Source: Candidatus Shapirobacteria bacterium UBA2283 (GTDB taxonomy: Bacteria > Patescibacteriota > Microgenomatia > UBA12405). Taken from it: 18,113 nucleotides of DNA. The notes beneath the pieces are model-generated. The model was not told where the DNA came from and made no database searches. It saw only the letters and a program-made list of their open reading frames with translations. The DNA lies in assembly GCA_002345725.1 (NCBI GenBank), contig DDWP01000080.1:1-18113 (forward strand). Direction: 5' to 3'. The position numbers and the translations under genes were made by a program. This document shows, piece after piece, positions 5,752 to 13,061 of the stretch; position 1 is the stretch's first letter, and every line of letters begins with the position of its first letter.

Positions 5752-6516
5752 ATGGATAAAAACGATAATAATGACGAGCAGGGGCAAATGTACACCCAGT
5801 TTTTGAAGCAATGTTTTACTTTATGGATCAATCCAGAGATTGAAAAAAGAAAAAAAGAAGGAAAAATTTCGGACAAATTTATTATTGTTCGAGCTCAGAT
5901 TCTACTTCCTTTGGGTTCACCGGCCATTGTTAGATTGAATAATGAAGTAAAAGCGGTTGTTAAAGCTAAGATCAATAAAAAAATAGAAAAGGATCAATTG
6001 CTATATGAAAGCGATGTTGAGAGTATAGAAGAGATTAGTCTAACAGATGAAGAAAAGGACTTTGGACACGCCACCTTCATCCTTTTTAAAGGTCATTGGA
6101 TCTTAAGTTTTAGCTTTATTTATGACAAAACAAAATCTCAATCTTTCAACAAAATTGGCCAACAATACCTTCAATCCGCCACTTACGATCTTAAAAATAA
6201 AAATTATCGTCCATTTATTGAATCATTAAGTGTTTCCGCCGAAAATTTTGCAAAGGCTCGATTGTACTTACTTCCAGATTTAGAGGTTAGAAAATTGAAA
6301 AAACATAGTTCTCTAGCTAGGAAAGTTTGCTTCTACGCAAAAACATCCAACATTATTAGCTCTGACTTCAAAGACAGCTTTAACTCTCTTTTAAAACTAC
6401 GGGATAAAGCTCGATACAATCCAGACTTTTCAATTAAGGTAAGAGAGGCAAGAGCACTTCATGAGGCAGTGGATAATTTTAAGAAAGAAGTATTAAATTT
6501 ATTATCAACAGCATGA
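5752..6516 (+). CDS. HEPN-like protein, first gene of the defence-like module
   Basis: A 254-residue cytoplasmic protein in two parts. Residues 1-125 form an alpha/beta-looking region I do not recognise (strands around ILLPLGSPAIVRL and GHATFILFKGHWILSFSF). Residues ~131-250 look like a HEPN four-helix domain: a helix with AENFAKARLY, a His/Leu segment, then LLKLRDKARYNPDF and a long C-terminal helix. HEPN domains are often RNases in toxin and antiviral systems. The usual RX4-6H active motif is not intact here: Arg217 is followed by Ala-Arg-Tyr222-Asn with no His. It may therefore bind RNA or nucleotide without cutting. Its stop overlaps the next ATG by 4 nt (ATGA), implying coupled translation. 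Confidence 0.6.
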   Translation: MDKNDNNDEQGQMYTQFLKQCFTLWINPEIEKRKKEGKISDKFIIVRAQILLPLGSPAIVRLNNEVKAVVKAKINKKIEKDQLLYESDVESIEEISLTDEEKDFGHATFILFKGHWILSFSFIYDKTKSQSFNKIGQQYLQSATYDLKNKNYRPFIESLSVSAENFAKARLYLLPDLEVRKLKKHSSLARKVCFYAKTSNIISSDFKDSFNSLLKLRDKARYNPDFSIKVREARALHEAVDNFKKEVLNLLSTA

Positions 6517-7079
6517 TTTATCTAATTGGTATTAACCATGATATTCAGATAGGGCAAGTTGACGGAAAACGCAGCCAAGCATTTGAATCGTTATTGGGTG
6601 ACTTAATCTCAGATTTCAATATAAAATATGTCGTAGAAGAGTGGAGTGACGAAGCAAGTAAAATATGGAAAGTGGAAAGTTCAAAGGTAAAAAGGGTTAT
6701 AAATGAAGTTGAAAAGAAATTAGAAATTAAAATAAACCATATATATGTCGATCCTGATCGAAGAGAAAGAAAAGAAAATAACATAAAAGAGGAAAAAGAT
6801 TTAGTTGAACAACACGGATGGAAAGGGATTATATTGTCAGGTGAGCAAAAATGGGTAATTGAAGAAGAAATGCGGGAAGAACATCGAAAGAGAGAGAGTA
6901 TGTGGTTGAAAAAATTAGCCCTTATGATAAGTGATAGTGACATCATATTTATCTGTGGTACTAAACATATTAGTGATTTTAATAAAGTTCGCGGGGATGG
7001 ATTTGATACTCTTCTAGCTAAGTCAGGATATGAAGTTGAAGTTATAGACAAACGTTTTGACGAATGGTTTGAGACGTAG
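6513..7079 (+). CDS. TIKI/TraB/EreA/ChaN-superfamily-like protein, second gene of the module
   Basis: A 188-residue protein with the layout of the TIKI/TraB/EreA/ChaN superfamily, metal-dependent hydrolase-like folds marked by two GxxH motifs, a conserved Glu and an Arg. Seen here: GINH at residues 6-9 after a hydrophobic strand (MIYLI), Glu42-Glu43 in YVVEEW, Arg residues in DPDRRERK (80-87), RESMW at 127-131 resembling the RDxxM helix, and GTKH at 149-152 after strand DIIFIC. No signal peptide or membrane helix is visible, so it should be cytoplasmic, unlike TIKI and TraB. The reaction is unknown. The assignment comes from motif reading only. It is translationally coupled to the HEPN-like gene and ends 48 nt before the STAND gene. 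Confidence 0.55.
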   Translation: MIYLIGINHDIQIGQVDGKRSQAFESLLGDLISDFNIKYVVEEWSDEASKIWKVESSKVKRVINEVEKKLEIKINHIYVDPDRRERKENNIKEEKDLVEQHGWKGIILSGEQKWVIEEEMREEHRKRESMWLKKLALMISDSDIIFICGTKHISDFNKVRGDGFDTLLAKSGYEVEVIDKRFDEWFET

Positions 7080-7091
7080 GTGATTTGGACA

Positions 7092-7120
7092 TTGACATAC
7101 ACGCAGTAACTGCGTATCAT
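7092..7120 (+). promoter_or_regulatory. Consensus promoter of the HTH-Mrr-STAND gene
   Basis: Perfect TTGACA (7092-7097), 17-bp spacer, TATCAT (7115-7120), then 7 nt to the ATG at 7128. This is among the strongest promoters in the window and predicts a leaderless message. The large gene can thus be transcribed independently of the two genes before it. Confidence 0.8.
7101..7115. promoter_or_regulatory. Perfect 15-bp palindrome between -35 and -10: likely operator
   Basis: ACGCAGT-A-ACTGCGT is a perfect 7-bp inverted repeat around a single base. It fills most of the 17-bp promoter spacer and touches the first base of the -10. A dimeric repressor bound here would block polymerase. The gene it controls encodes a protein that itself begins with an XRE-type HTH, so autorepression is the simplest model. 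The XRE gene at 12657 is another candidate binder. Confidence 0.7.
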
Positions 7121-7127
7121 AGATGAT

Positions 7128-10100
7128 ATGGAGTATATTGAACTGGGTAATCTAATTAAAACAGAGCGTGAAAAACGTGGATGGGGTCAAGCAGATCTCG
7201 CTTCGGCGTTAAAAAGAGGGCAACAAGCAATAAGTCGCTGGGAGAACGGAAAATCAAGACCGAAACGGGACGATTTGTTAAAGTTGGCGGATCTTTTTTC
7301 TGGAGATGTCGAGGAATGGCATTTAATAGCTGGTTACCAAATTGAGAGACCAGATAGTGCTTTGGTACCATTTCTACCCTTGGATAGCTTAACAGCGGAA
7401 AACTTCGAGCTATTTTGTCGTGATTTAATACAGAACCTCAACCCAGGCGCTGACGTTCAGCGATATGGCTCTCAAGGTGACGATCAAGAAGGGATTGACA
7501 TATATGCTAAACATACCGATGGTAAAGTTTTAGATTACCAATGTAAACGTCATAAGCAATTTGGGCCAACCGATGTTAGTAATGCGATCTCAGCGACAGA
7601 TTTTGTGGCAAGCCGCCATCACTTACTGTTATCCCGTAGGGCAACGTCAAGAGCTAAAAAAACTATACTTATGAATAAAAACTGGTCCCTTTGGGACTTA
7701 GAAGGTATATCTTCTAAAATACGCTATCTTGACAGTGATCGTGCTGTAAGGATCGTTGAAACATATTTTCCCGGCTGGCGTAAAAAATTTTTAGGCCTTG
7801 AGGAGCCCAGTCCTTGGCTTACACCACAAGAGTTTTATCAATTACTAGCAAACAAAACAAAGTTATTTAGTCATGGGTGGAGCTTTGTCGGTCGACAGAA
7901 AGAGATAAAATTACTTGAAGAGTTTGTTGAACAAAAAGAGTTACAAGCAATTGTTGTTAGTGGACGAGGGGGTATAGGCAAGAGTCGAATGCTGAAGTTT
8001 TGGGCAGATGAAATCAGCAAAGTAGCCGTTGTCAGATTCGTGTCGTCGGGAACTGAAGTAAAACCAGGTAATCTAGAGTTACTTCCCACTGGACCATCTT
8101 TTTTAGTGATTGACGATGTTCACGAAAGACCCGACTTGGTCACCATTTTAAATGGAATTGCACGGTTAAGACCAGAGATGAAACTAGTGTTGAGTACTCG
8201 GCCATATGGCTTGGCACGTTTAAACGACGATTTAACTCGCGTAGGAGTTAGTTTTGACCGTGATCGTCAAATCAATTTAACAGACCTTAGTGTTGAAGAC
8301 TCGCGAGTTCTCGCAGAAGAGATTTTGTCGGATGTCGGCGGTGATATAAAATTTGCCAAACGCATCGCGGAAATCACCAAAGACTGTCCGTTAGCTACCG
8401 TAATTGGAAGTAGATTGGTCGGAAAAGGACAAATTAAACCCGAGCTACTAAATAACGTCGAGGCTTTTAGAGAGGAATTACTCCTAAGTTTTAGAAATGT
8501 CATTGCCGGGGAAATTGGAGGATCAGATTCTGAAAATATACGTGACTTACTCGACTATTTATCACTAGTCCAACCGTTTAATCCTTCTGATCCAACATTT
8601 ATAAAGTCGACTGAAGAGACTTTAAAAACACCGTTTGACAAAACAATGAGAGATATTGGAAATCTGGAGGACGCTGGTGTATTACTTCGGCGAGGTAATA
8701 AATTGAGGATAGTACCAGATCTACTCGCTGATTATATTAGGTCAAAGGCTTCATATAATGAAAAAAACAATATGTCTACTGGGTTTGCAGAGAGGGTATT
8801 CAAGGTGGCAGAAAACGATTTAGCTACTAATTTGCTAGTTAACATTAGCCAGTTAGATTGGCGTTTATCAATAGACGGCATAAGATCATCTTTACTCAAC
8901 GAGGTGTGGAGTAGTCTTAAAGAACAATTTAGAGCCGCAAAAATCTTTGAAAGATCTTTGATATTGAAAGCAATTGAAAAGGTGGCCTATTATCAGCCAG
9001 GGCACGCTCTGGACTTTATCCACTTAGCGCTAGATGAACCAACCAATGAGATAGAAGAAGAACAGCCTGCTTTTTTGTTTACAGAACCAAGTTACGATAT
9101 GGTTATAAAAGAGGTTGCACCCATACTTCGATATGTTGCCTACAACCAAGATCATATTATAGAATCGTTGGAACTACTTAAAGATCTTGCAAAACGAGAC
9201 CATAGACCAACAAATTCACACCCGGATCATCCACTTCGAATACTACAAGAATTGGCATCCATCGAACCAGGCAAACCCATAGCTTATATAGATGCTGTGG
9301 CAAATCATGTGATTACCTGGTTAGCATCCGAAACAACATCAGACTTTTCTCCTTTTGATGTACTCGACGAACTACTCAAAACTGAGGGCCACCAGTCTGA
9401 ATCGAAAGGACTAACATTAACGCTAAAACCTTTTAGAGTTAAACCAGAAGCTGTGGCCGAACTTAGGCAACGAGTGCTTAACGTTGCATTCGAAGCACTA
9501 CATAATAGTTCGATAGAAATATCCTCACGCGCGATAAAAACGATAGCGGCGGGACTACATTATCCATTTGGCTTTTCAATTAAAAACATATCTCAAGACG
9601 AATTGGCAGTGTGGGACAAGGAGTTTCTCGTGACACTAAGCCGTCTTAAAGACGTAGTTAGGGATCCGAAGATTGATCCATTTATTTCTATAGAGGTAAG
9701 AAGTGCCGTATCGTGGCACTCCAATTATAGTAATTCGGGAACAAAAGAAGTCGCACAAAAGATCCTTTTGTCCATCCCGAAAACAATTCCACATGAAGTA
9801 ACAAGGGCTCTGGTTGATAGCTGGGGGTGGTCATTCGAAAGAAAAGACGGGAAGGTGGGGCGTGATGAAGCCGAGCTAATAAGATGGCGAGACGACTTGG
9901 CCAAGGAGGTAACAACTCAATACAAAGATAACTTCGACGGACTTATAAAAATGCTGGAAGAACGGATAGACTCAATGAATATCGCGAAAATATCTCGAAG
10001 TCCAGACGCCGGTCCATTTCTTGGATCACTTATGGACAGTTCTATTGATTTTGCTGAGTATCTCGGTAATTATTTGTTGTCCAACTCAAAGTCACCGTTA

Positions 10101-11207
10101 GCCATTTGGTTCAATGTTGTAATAATGGTAATGAATAAGAGTAAACCTAACATTGCGACATCTTTTATTCAACGAGCGGTTAATGAAAATGTGGATGTCC
10201 TTATTCGGTGTGTTGCGGGTGCTCTGGGGTGGGGTTTACGTGGTGTCACAATAACTAACGAAGAAATAGAAATTATTAAGATTCTCGCTGTCTCAAAAGA
10301 CCCTTGGATAAGGCAATCAATCGTTAATGCTGTTAAAAGATTCTCTCCGGAAAACAAATCTATCGCCCTAGAAATTTTATTAAGCATCGACTTAACAGAT
10401 TCTCAAAAAGTTGCTGAAGAAGTGACTGGTGAATTCGAAAGTGAGTATAGTACGTTTAAAATCGCGGATCTTTCTGAAGATCAACTACAGACGTTATTAA
10501 ACCAGCTTGTCAAATGCCCATCAATTGATGGTTATGAAATATGCTTATTTTTAAGTCATGTTTCTTTATCAAATCCCGAGTTAACACTTAAAACGTTGCA
10601 AGGTCGTGTCGAATACAAGGAAAGTAATCCAAAACTGAAGGAGTATGAGCCACTGCCACATTCTATGGAAAATAACATACAACTACGTTTTCAAGAGACA
10701 GCAAATTACGAGGAAGTTTTGAGAAATGTACGGGACTGGAGCACAGTAGATACCGGAAATTGGATACGTCCATATTTTGGACTAATACTCTTTAAACTGG
10801 TTTCCTCAAGTTACGATGATGTCACCTTAAAAGTGCTTGGAGAGTGGGTAGATTCAACTGACGAGAAACAGTTGGAAGCAGTTGCAGATCTCTTAACTGA
10901 GGCAAACACATCTTTTATTTGGGAAAACCAACAATATATAATCAATATCTTAGAACAGGCCCAAAAACATGGCATCGCCTGCTATAAAAGAGTTTGTTCG
11001 TCCATGCACACTTTGGCTGTACATGGAGGGCGTAGTGGAACTGTTGGTGAACCGTTTCCCGAAGACATAATCCAGAGGGATCGATCATATGAACTTATGA
11101 CGAAGCTGCCCCCAGGGTCTCCTGCACAACGTTTTTTCAAATTGTTATACGAAGAGGCACTTAGTGAAATTAAACGTCATACTAAAGAGGATTTTGATTT
11201 TGAATAA
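7128..11207 (+). CDS. XRE HTH - Mrr-like nuclease - STAND NTPase - alpha-solenoid protein (Avs-like antiviral sensor/effector)
   Basis: A 1359-residue multidomain protein. Residues 5-70: XRE HTH (KTEREKRGWGQADLASAL, QQAISRWENGKSRPKRDDLL). Residues ~85-180: Mrr-type PD-(D/E)XK nuclease, with GIDIY (Asp124) and DYQCK (Gln138, Lys140) as the catalytic pair. Residues ~250-540: P-loop NTPase with Walker A GRGGIGKS (279-286), Walker B FLVIDDVH (325-332), sensor-like STRP (356-359), CPLAT (420-424) and a winged-helix segment ending RIVPDLLADYI, all typical of STAND ATPases. Residues ~545-1359: helical repeat region, probably the ligand sensor. In Avs/NLR-like antiviral proteins, target binding by the C-terminal repeats oligomerises the STAND core and switches on the N-terminal nuclease. 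The same is inferred here. The extra N-terminal HTH is unusual and may tie activity or expression to DNA. Confidence 0.85.
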   Translation: MEYIELGNLIKTEREKRGWGQADLASALKRGQQAISRWENGKSRPKRDDLLKLADLFSGDVEEWHLIAGYQIERPDSALVPFLPLDSLTAENFELFCRDLIQNLNPGADVQRYGSQGDDQEGIDIYAKHTDGKVLDYQCKRHKQFGPTDVSNAISATDFVASRHHLLLSRRATSRAKKTILMNKNWSLWDLEGISSKIRYLDSDRAVRIVETYFPGWRKKFLGLEEPSPWLTPQEFYQLLANKTKLFSHGWSFVGRQKEIKLLEEFVEQKELQAIVVSGRGGIGKSRMLKFWADEISKVAVVRFVSSGTEVKPGNLELLPTGPSFLVIDDVHERPDLVTILNGIARLRPEMKLVLSTRPYGLARLNDDLTRVGVSFDRDRQINLTDLSVEDSRVLAEEILSDVGGDIKFAKRIAEITKDCPLATVIGSRLVGKGQIKPELLNNVEAFREELLLSFRNVIAGEIGGSDSENIRDLLDYLSLVQPFNPSDPTFIKSTEETLKTPFDKTMRDIGNLEDAGVLLRRGNKLRIVPDLLADYIRSKASYNEKNNMSTGFAERVFKVAENDLATNLLVNISQLDWRLSIDGIRSSLLNEVWSSLKEQFRAAKIFERSLILKAIEKVAYYQPGHALDFIHLALDEPTNEIEEEQPAFLFTEPSYDMVIKEVAPILRYVAYNQDHIIESLELLKDLAKRDHRPTNSHPDHPLRILQELASIEPGKPIAYIDAVANHVITWLASETTSDFSPFDVLDELLKTEGHQSESKGLTLTLKPFRVKPEAVAELRQRVLNVAFEALHNSSIEISSRAIKTIAAGLHYPFGFSIKNISQDELAVWDKEFLVTLSRLKDVVRDPKIDPFISIEVRSAVSWHSNYSNSGTKEVAQKILLSIPKTIPHEVTRALVDSWGWSFERKDGKVGRDEAELIRWRDDLAKEVTTQYKDNFDGLIKMLEERIDSMNIAKISRSPDAGPFLGSLMDSSIDFAEYLGNYLLSNSKSPLAIWFNVVIMVMNKSKPNIATSFIQRAVNENVDVLIRCVAGALGWGLRGVTITNEEIEIIKILAVSKDPWIRQSIVNAVKRFSPENKSIALEILLSIDLTDSQKVAEEVTGEFESEYSTFKIADLSEDQLQTLLNQLVKCPSIDGYEICLFLSHVSLSNPELTLKTLQGRVEYKESNPKLKEYEPLPHSMENNIQLRFQETANYEEVLRNVRDWSTVDTGNWIRPYFGLILFKLVSSSYDDVTLKVLGEWVDSTDEKQLEAVADLLTEANTSFIWENQQYIINILEQAQKHGIACYKRVCSSMHTLAVHGGRSGTVGEPFPEDIIQRDRSYELMTKLPPGSPAQRFFKLLYEEALSEIKRHTKEDFDFE

Positions 11208-11211
11208 TACA

Positions 11212-11517
11212 ATGTCGACTATTTATCAAACCCCAAAATTTGAAAAGTGGCTTTCCCTATATGCAGACAATAGCAATGCAATTACATTCAGCAATGCCAC
11301 TCAGTCAGCACTCATTGCTTACAATACAACTAACCAAAATATGGCGGCGGTGATCGGGAGTAAAAATATAAGAAAGTATAAGATGTTAGCTTCAATGGTT
11401 GCAGAAAAAGAGGGTTTTGATTTCGCAACACTGATTAAGGTTGGAATCAAAAAAGTACTAGAAGGGAATTACAATGACTGGGAAAAGTTCATGAAACAAA
11501 TCGGTTACTTTGACTAA
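11212..11517 (+). CDS. Small protein resembling the N-terminus of phage terminase small subunits
   Basis: A 101-residue protein starting 4 nt after the STAND gene stop. I prefer this ATG to an in-frame one at 11164 inside the upstream gene. Its middle, SNATQSALIAYNTTNQNMAA and then VIGSKNIRKYKM, resembles the helix-turn-helix opening of phage terminase small subunits, where NATQAAI..AGYS..TA...GS..L..P is common. The C-terminus (GNYNDWEKFMKQIGYF) is helical. A role in DNA binding is a guess. A large subunit is absent, so it is not part of a packaging machine here. Its tight spacing suggests it is transcribed with the STAND gene. It ends 2 bp before the convergent metallopeptidase gene. Confidence 0.6.
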   Translation: MSTIYQTPKFEKWLSLYADNSNAITFSNATQSALIAYNTTNQNMAAVIGSKNIRKYKMLASMVAEKEGFDFATLIKVGIKKVLEGNYNDWEKFMKQIGYFD

Positions 11518-11519
11518 CT

Positions 11520-12278
11520 TTATATTCCACACTGCTCTTTATACGCAGACTGAGAAATAACCCAAGACTTTATACTTTTTACTAAACCGTCAAGGAAGCA
11601 CTGATCTTTATCCTTCGCGTTCGTACAGCCTTTGGTGGCGTCGTAGCCCCAGTTGACAAGTTGCTCGAAAAATCTAACTTGGTTGCTTGAGGTACTACCT
11701 GTTTCAATTCTAGAAGTTAATGAATTCTGCTCTTCCTTGGTAAGAGAAATCATGGAAAACAATGTTTGTTGAGCGTATGCTTCTGTTTCTTTTTGAACAC
11801 AATCTAATTTAGGACCGCCAAAGTACTCTCGGACAAATTGTCTGGCATGGGTTAACTCATGTGTGAGAAGTAAGGCAGTAGATAATTCATCAAGGTTGAT
11901 ATAACTTTGGTCAACTTGGATTACTAAGCGCTCAGGTGTTGAGACCGACTCGTCAAAAGAAAACATACCTTCTGCCCCCTCTGAATTTAAATTGGTGAAA
12001 CTTATATCAATGCAGTTTTTCATCTTTAAATAATCCATTCCAACATTTTGATACCAGTCTTTTTGATTTTTTGAATATCTTTCAATGATAAAAGAAACTG
12101 CTCTTTTTAATTGCTCAGGTATTGGGTATGGTTCCACTCTCGCACAATACTCATTTTTAGTTTGTGGTACTGTCGTACTCACAGTTGATCCTTTAAACAT
12201 TGTTGCAAAATCTAAGACTACCGATAAGCTACAAAAAACTACAAATATGCCGATTAGATATTTATATTTTCTTTTCAT
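11520..12278 (-). CDS. Membrane-anchored extracytoplasmic HExxH metallopeptidase
   Basis: A 252-residue protein with a short basic N-terminus (MKRKYK), one membrane helix or uncleaved signal (about residues 6-28) and an external domain. The zinc motif is HELTH at 140-144, within LLLTHELTHARQFV. The downstream ETEAYAQQ (Glu166, 22 residues later) is a plausible third ligand, giving a gluzincin-like arrangement. Several cysteines outside the membrane (in NEYCARV, KNCIDI, KLDCVQ, KGCTNA, DQCFLDG and near the C-terminus) suggest disulfides. The substrate is unknown. The ATG at 12278 is chosen because an upstream extension would lie inside the preceding gene and place 28 polar residues before the membrane helix. 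It overlaps that gene by 17 nt, so the two are probably co-expressed. Confidence 0.75.
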   Translation of the reverse strand: MKRKYKYLIGIFVVFCSLSVVLDFATMFKGSTVSTTVPQTKNEYCARVEPYPIPEQLKRAVSFIIERYSKNQKDWYQNVGMDYLKMKNCIDISFTNLNSEGAEGMFSFDESVSTPERLVIQVDQSYINLDELSTALLLTHELTHARQFVREYFGGPKLDCVQKETEAYAQQTLFSMISLTKEEQNSLTSRIETGSTSSNQVRFFEQLVNWGYDATKGCTNAKDKDQCFLDGLVKSIKSWVISQSAYKEQCGI

Positions 12279-12558
12279 TTTTGTATTTGGACCCACTCTG
12301 GTAATGTGATCGGCTTTGTTTGAGGCTAAATAACCATCTGTAAACGAAAATAGGTATGACAATAGCAGTACCTAATATCAGAGAAAAGATATAAAGTGAC
12401 CAAAGAATTATTCCGTGAGGATGAACAATAGTACTTTCATCAATATGTAGGACATAGACCGAGATCACACCATAAATGTTGACTAGTGTAAACCTCGTAA
12501 CAAACCACCAAGCGCCAATGGACATAAATATCAAAGCAATCCTATAAATGGTTTTCAT
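12262..12558 (-). CDS. Small membrane protein paired with the metallopeptidase
   Basis: A 98-residue hydrophobic protein with two to three predicted membrane helices (about residues 5-36, which may hold one long or two short helices, and about 50-72, ILWSLYIFSLILGTAIVIPIF) and a polar, basic C-terminal tail (SRSHYQSGSKYKNEKK). I do not recognise the family. Its 3' end overlaps the metallopeptidase start by 17 nt, implying translational coupling and perhaps a complex. It is divergent from the XRE regulator gene across 98 bp that could hold shared control sites. One weak inverted pair, GAAC-N10-GTTC at 12606-12623, lies there. Confidence 0.6.
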   Translation of the reverse strand: MKTIYRIALIFMSIGAWWFVTRFTLVNIYGVISVYVLHIDESTIVHPHGIILWSLYIFSLILGTAIVIPIFVYRWLFSLKQSRSHYQSGSKYKNEKKI

Positions 12559-12656
12559 TTTAATTTAACAGAATGTTTTTTAAGCACAACACCGTGCCTA
12601 AATATGAACTATATTTCCTGTTCGAATTATGACATATATTCCATAATTTGCCAACT

Positions 12657-12866
12657 ATGGCAACTATATACGAGAAGTTTGGGCTTAATATAAAGAAATA
12701 CAGAAAAATAACTGGTATGACCCAGGAGAAACTGGCTGAGGCAGCAAAGGTAGATCCAAAATCGATTATTTCTATTGAGAATGGGACTAGGAACCCGACA
12801 CTAAGGACAATATACAGGCTGGCCAAAGCATTTAAGACAAGCATCGAGGAGTTGGTAAAATTCTGA
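12657..12866 (+). CDS. XRE-family transcriptional regulator (stand-alone HTH)
   Basis: A 69-residue protein that is almost entirely one XRE/Cro-C1 HTH domain: GLNIKKYRKITGMTQEKLAE, AAKVDPKSIISIENGTRNPT, then LRTIYRLAKAFKTSIEELVKF. This resembles the small plasmid/phage type of transcriptional regulator (YozG-like) and should bind DNA as a dimer. I use the ATG at 12657. A TTG nine bases earlier would add three residues. CATAAT at 12642-12647 is a possible -10 (9 nt before the ATG). It probably controls its own divergent intergenic region and the membrane-protein/peptidase pair, or the recombinase downstream. Confidence 0.85.
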   Translation: MATIYEKFGLNIKKYRKITGMTQEKLAEAAKVDPKSIISIENGTRNPTLRTIYRLAKAFKTSIEELVKF

Positions 12867-12996
12867 ATCTTTTAGCATCATTCACGGCTTTTTTATATCA
12901 ATATACTTACTTGATTTTTTCACAGGTATTGGAGTAGTATTAGATACTCGCAAGGGAGCACATAGTACTAGTACACAACGCAAATTTTGCCTTTAA

Positions 12997-13045
12997 CGGC
13001 AACGAATAATTATCTTTCGAGCATATTCGTTGGCCGCTTTTTTTT
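12997..13045 (+). terminator. Rho-independent terminator upstream of the recombinase unit
   Basis: CGGC-AACGAATA (12997-13008) pairs with TATTCGTT-GGCCG (13024-13036), a ~12-bp stem with one bulged G and a 15-nt loop. It is followed by C and T8. It would end transcripts from the XRE gene and insulate the recombinase genes that start 17 nt later. The 130 bases between the XRE stop and this hairpin hold no gene I can support. Confidence 0.7.
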
Positions 13046-13061
13046 GGCCTAAAGACAAAAT

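Noticed and set aside
6545..7120. Long minus-strand ORF of 191 aa opposite the TIKI-like gene
   Set aside because: It is Ser/Phe-rich shadow coding with no motif. The plus strand has a 4-nt coupled start and superfamily motifs.
12560..12844. Minus-strand hydrophobic ORF of 94 aa
   Set aside because: It lies opposite the XRE gene, whose HTH motifs are clear. Its start and composition are those of a shadow frame.
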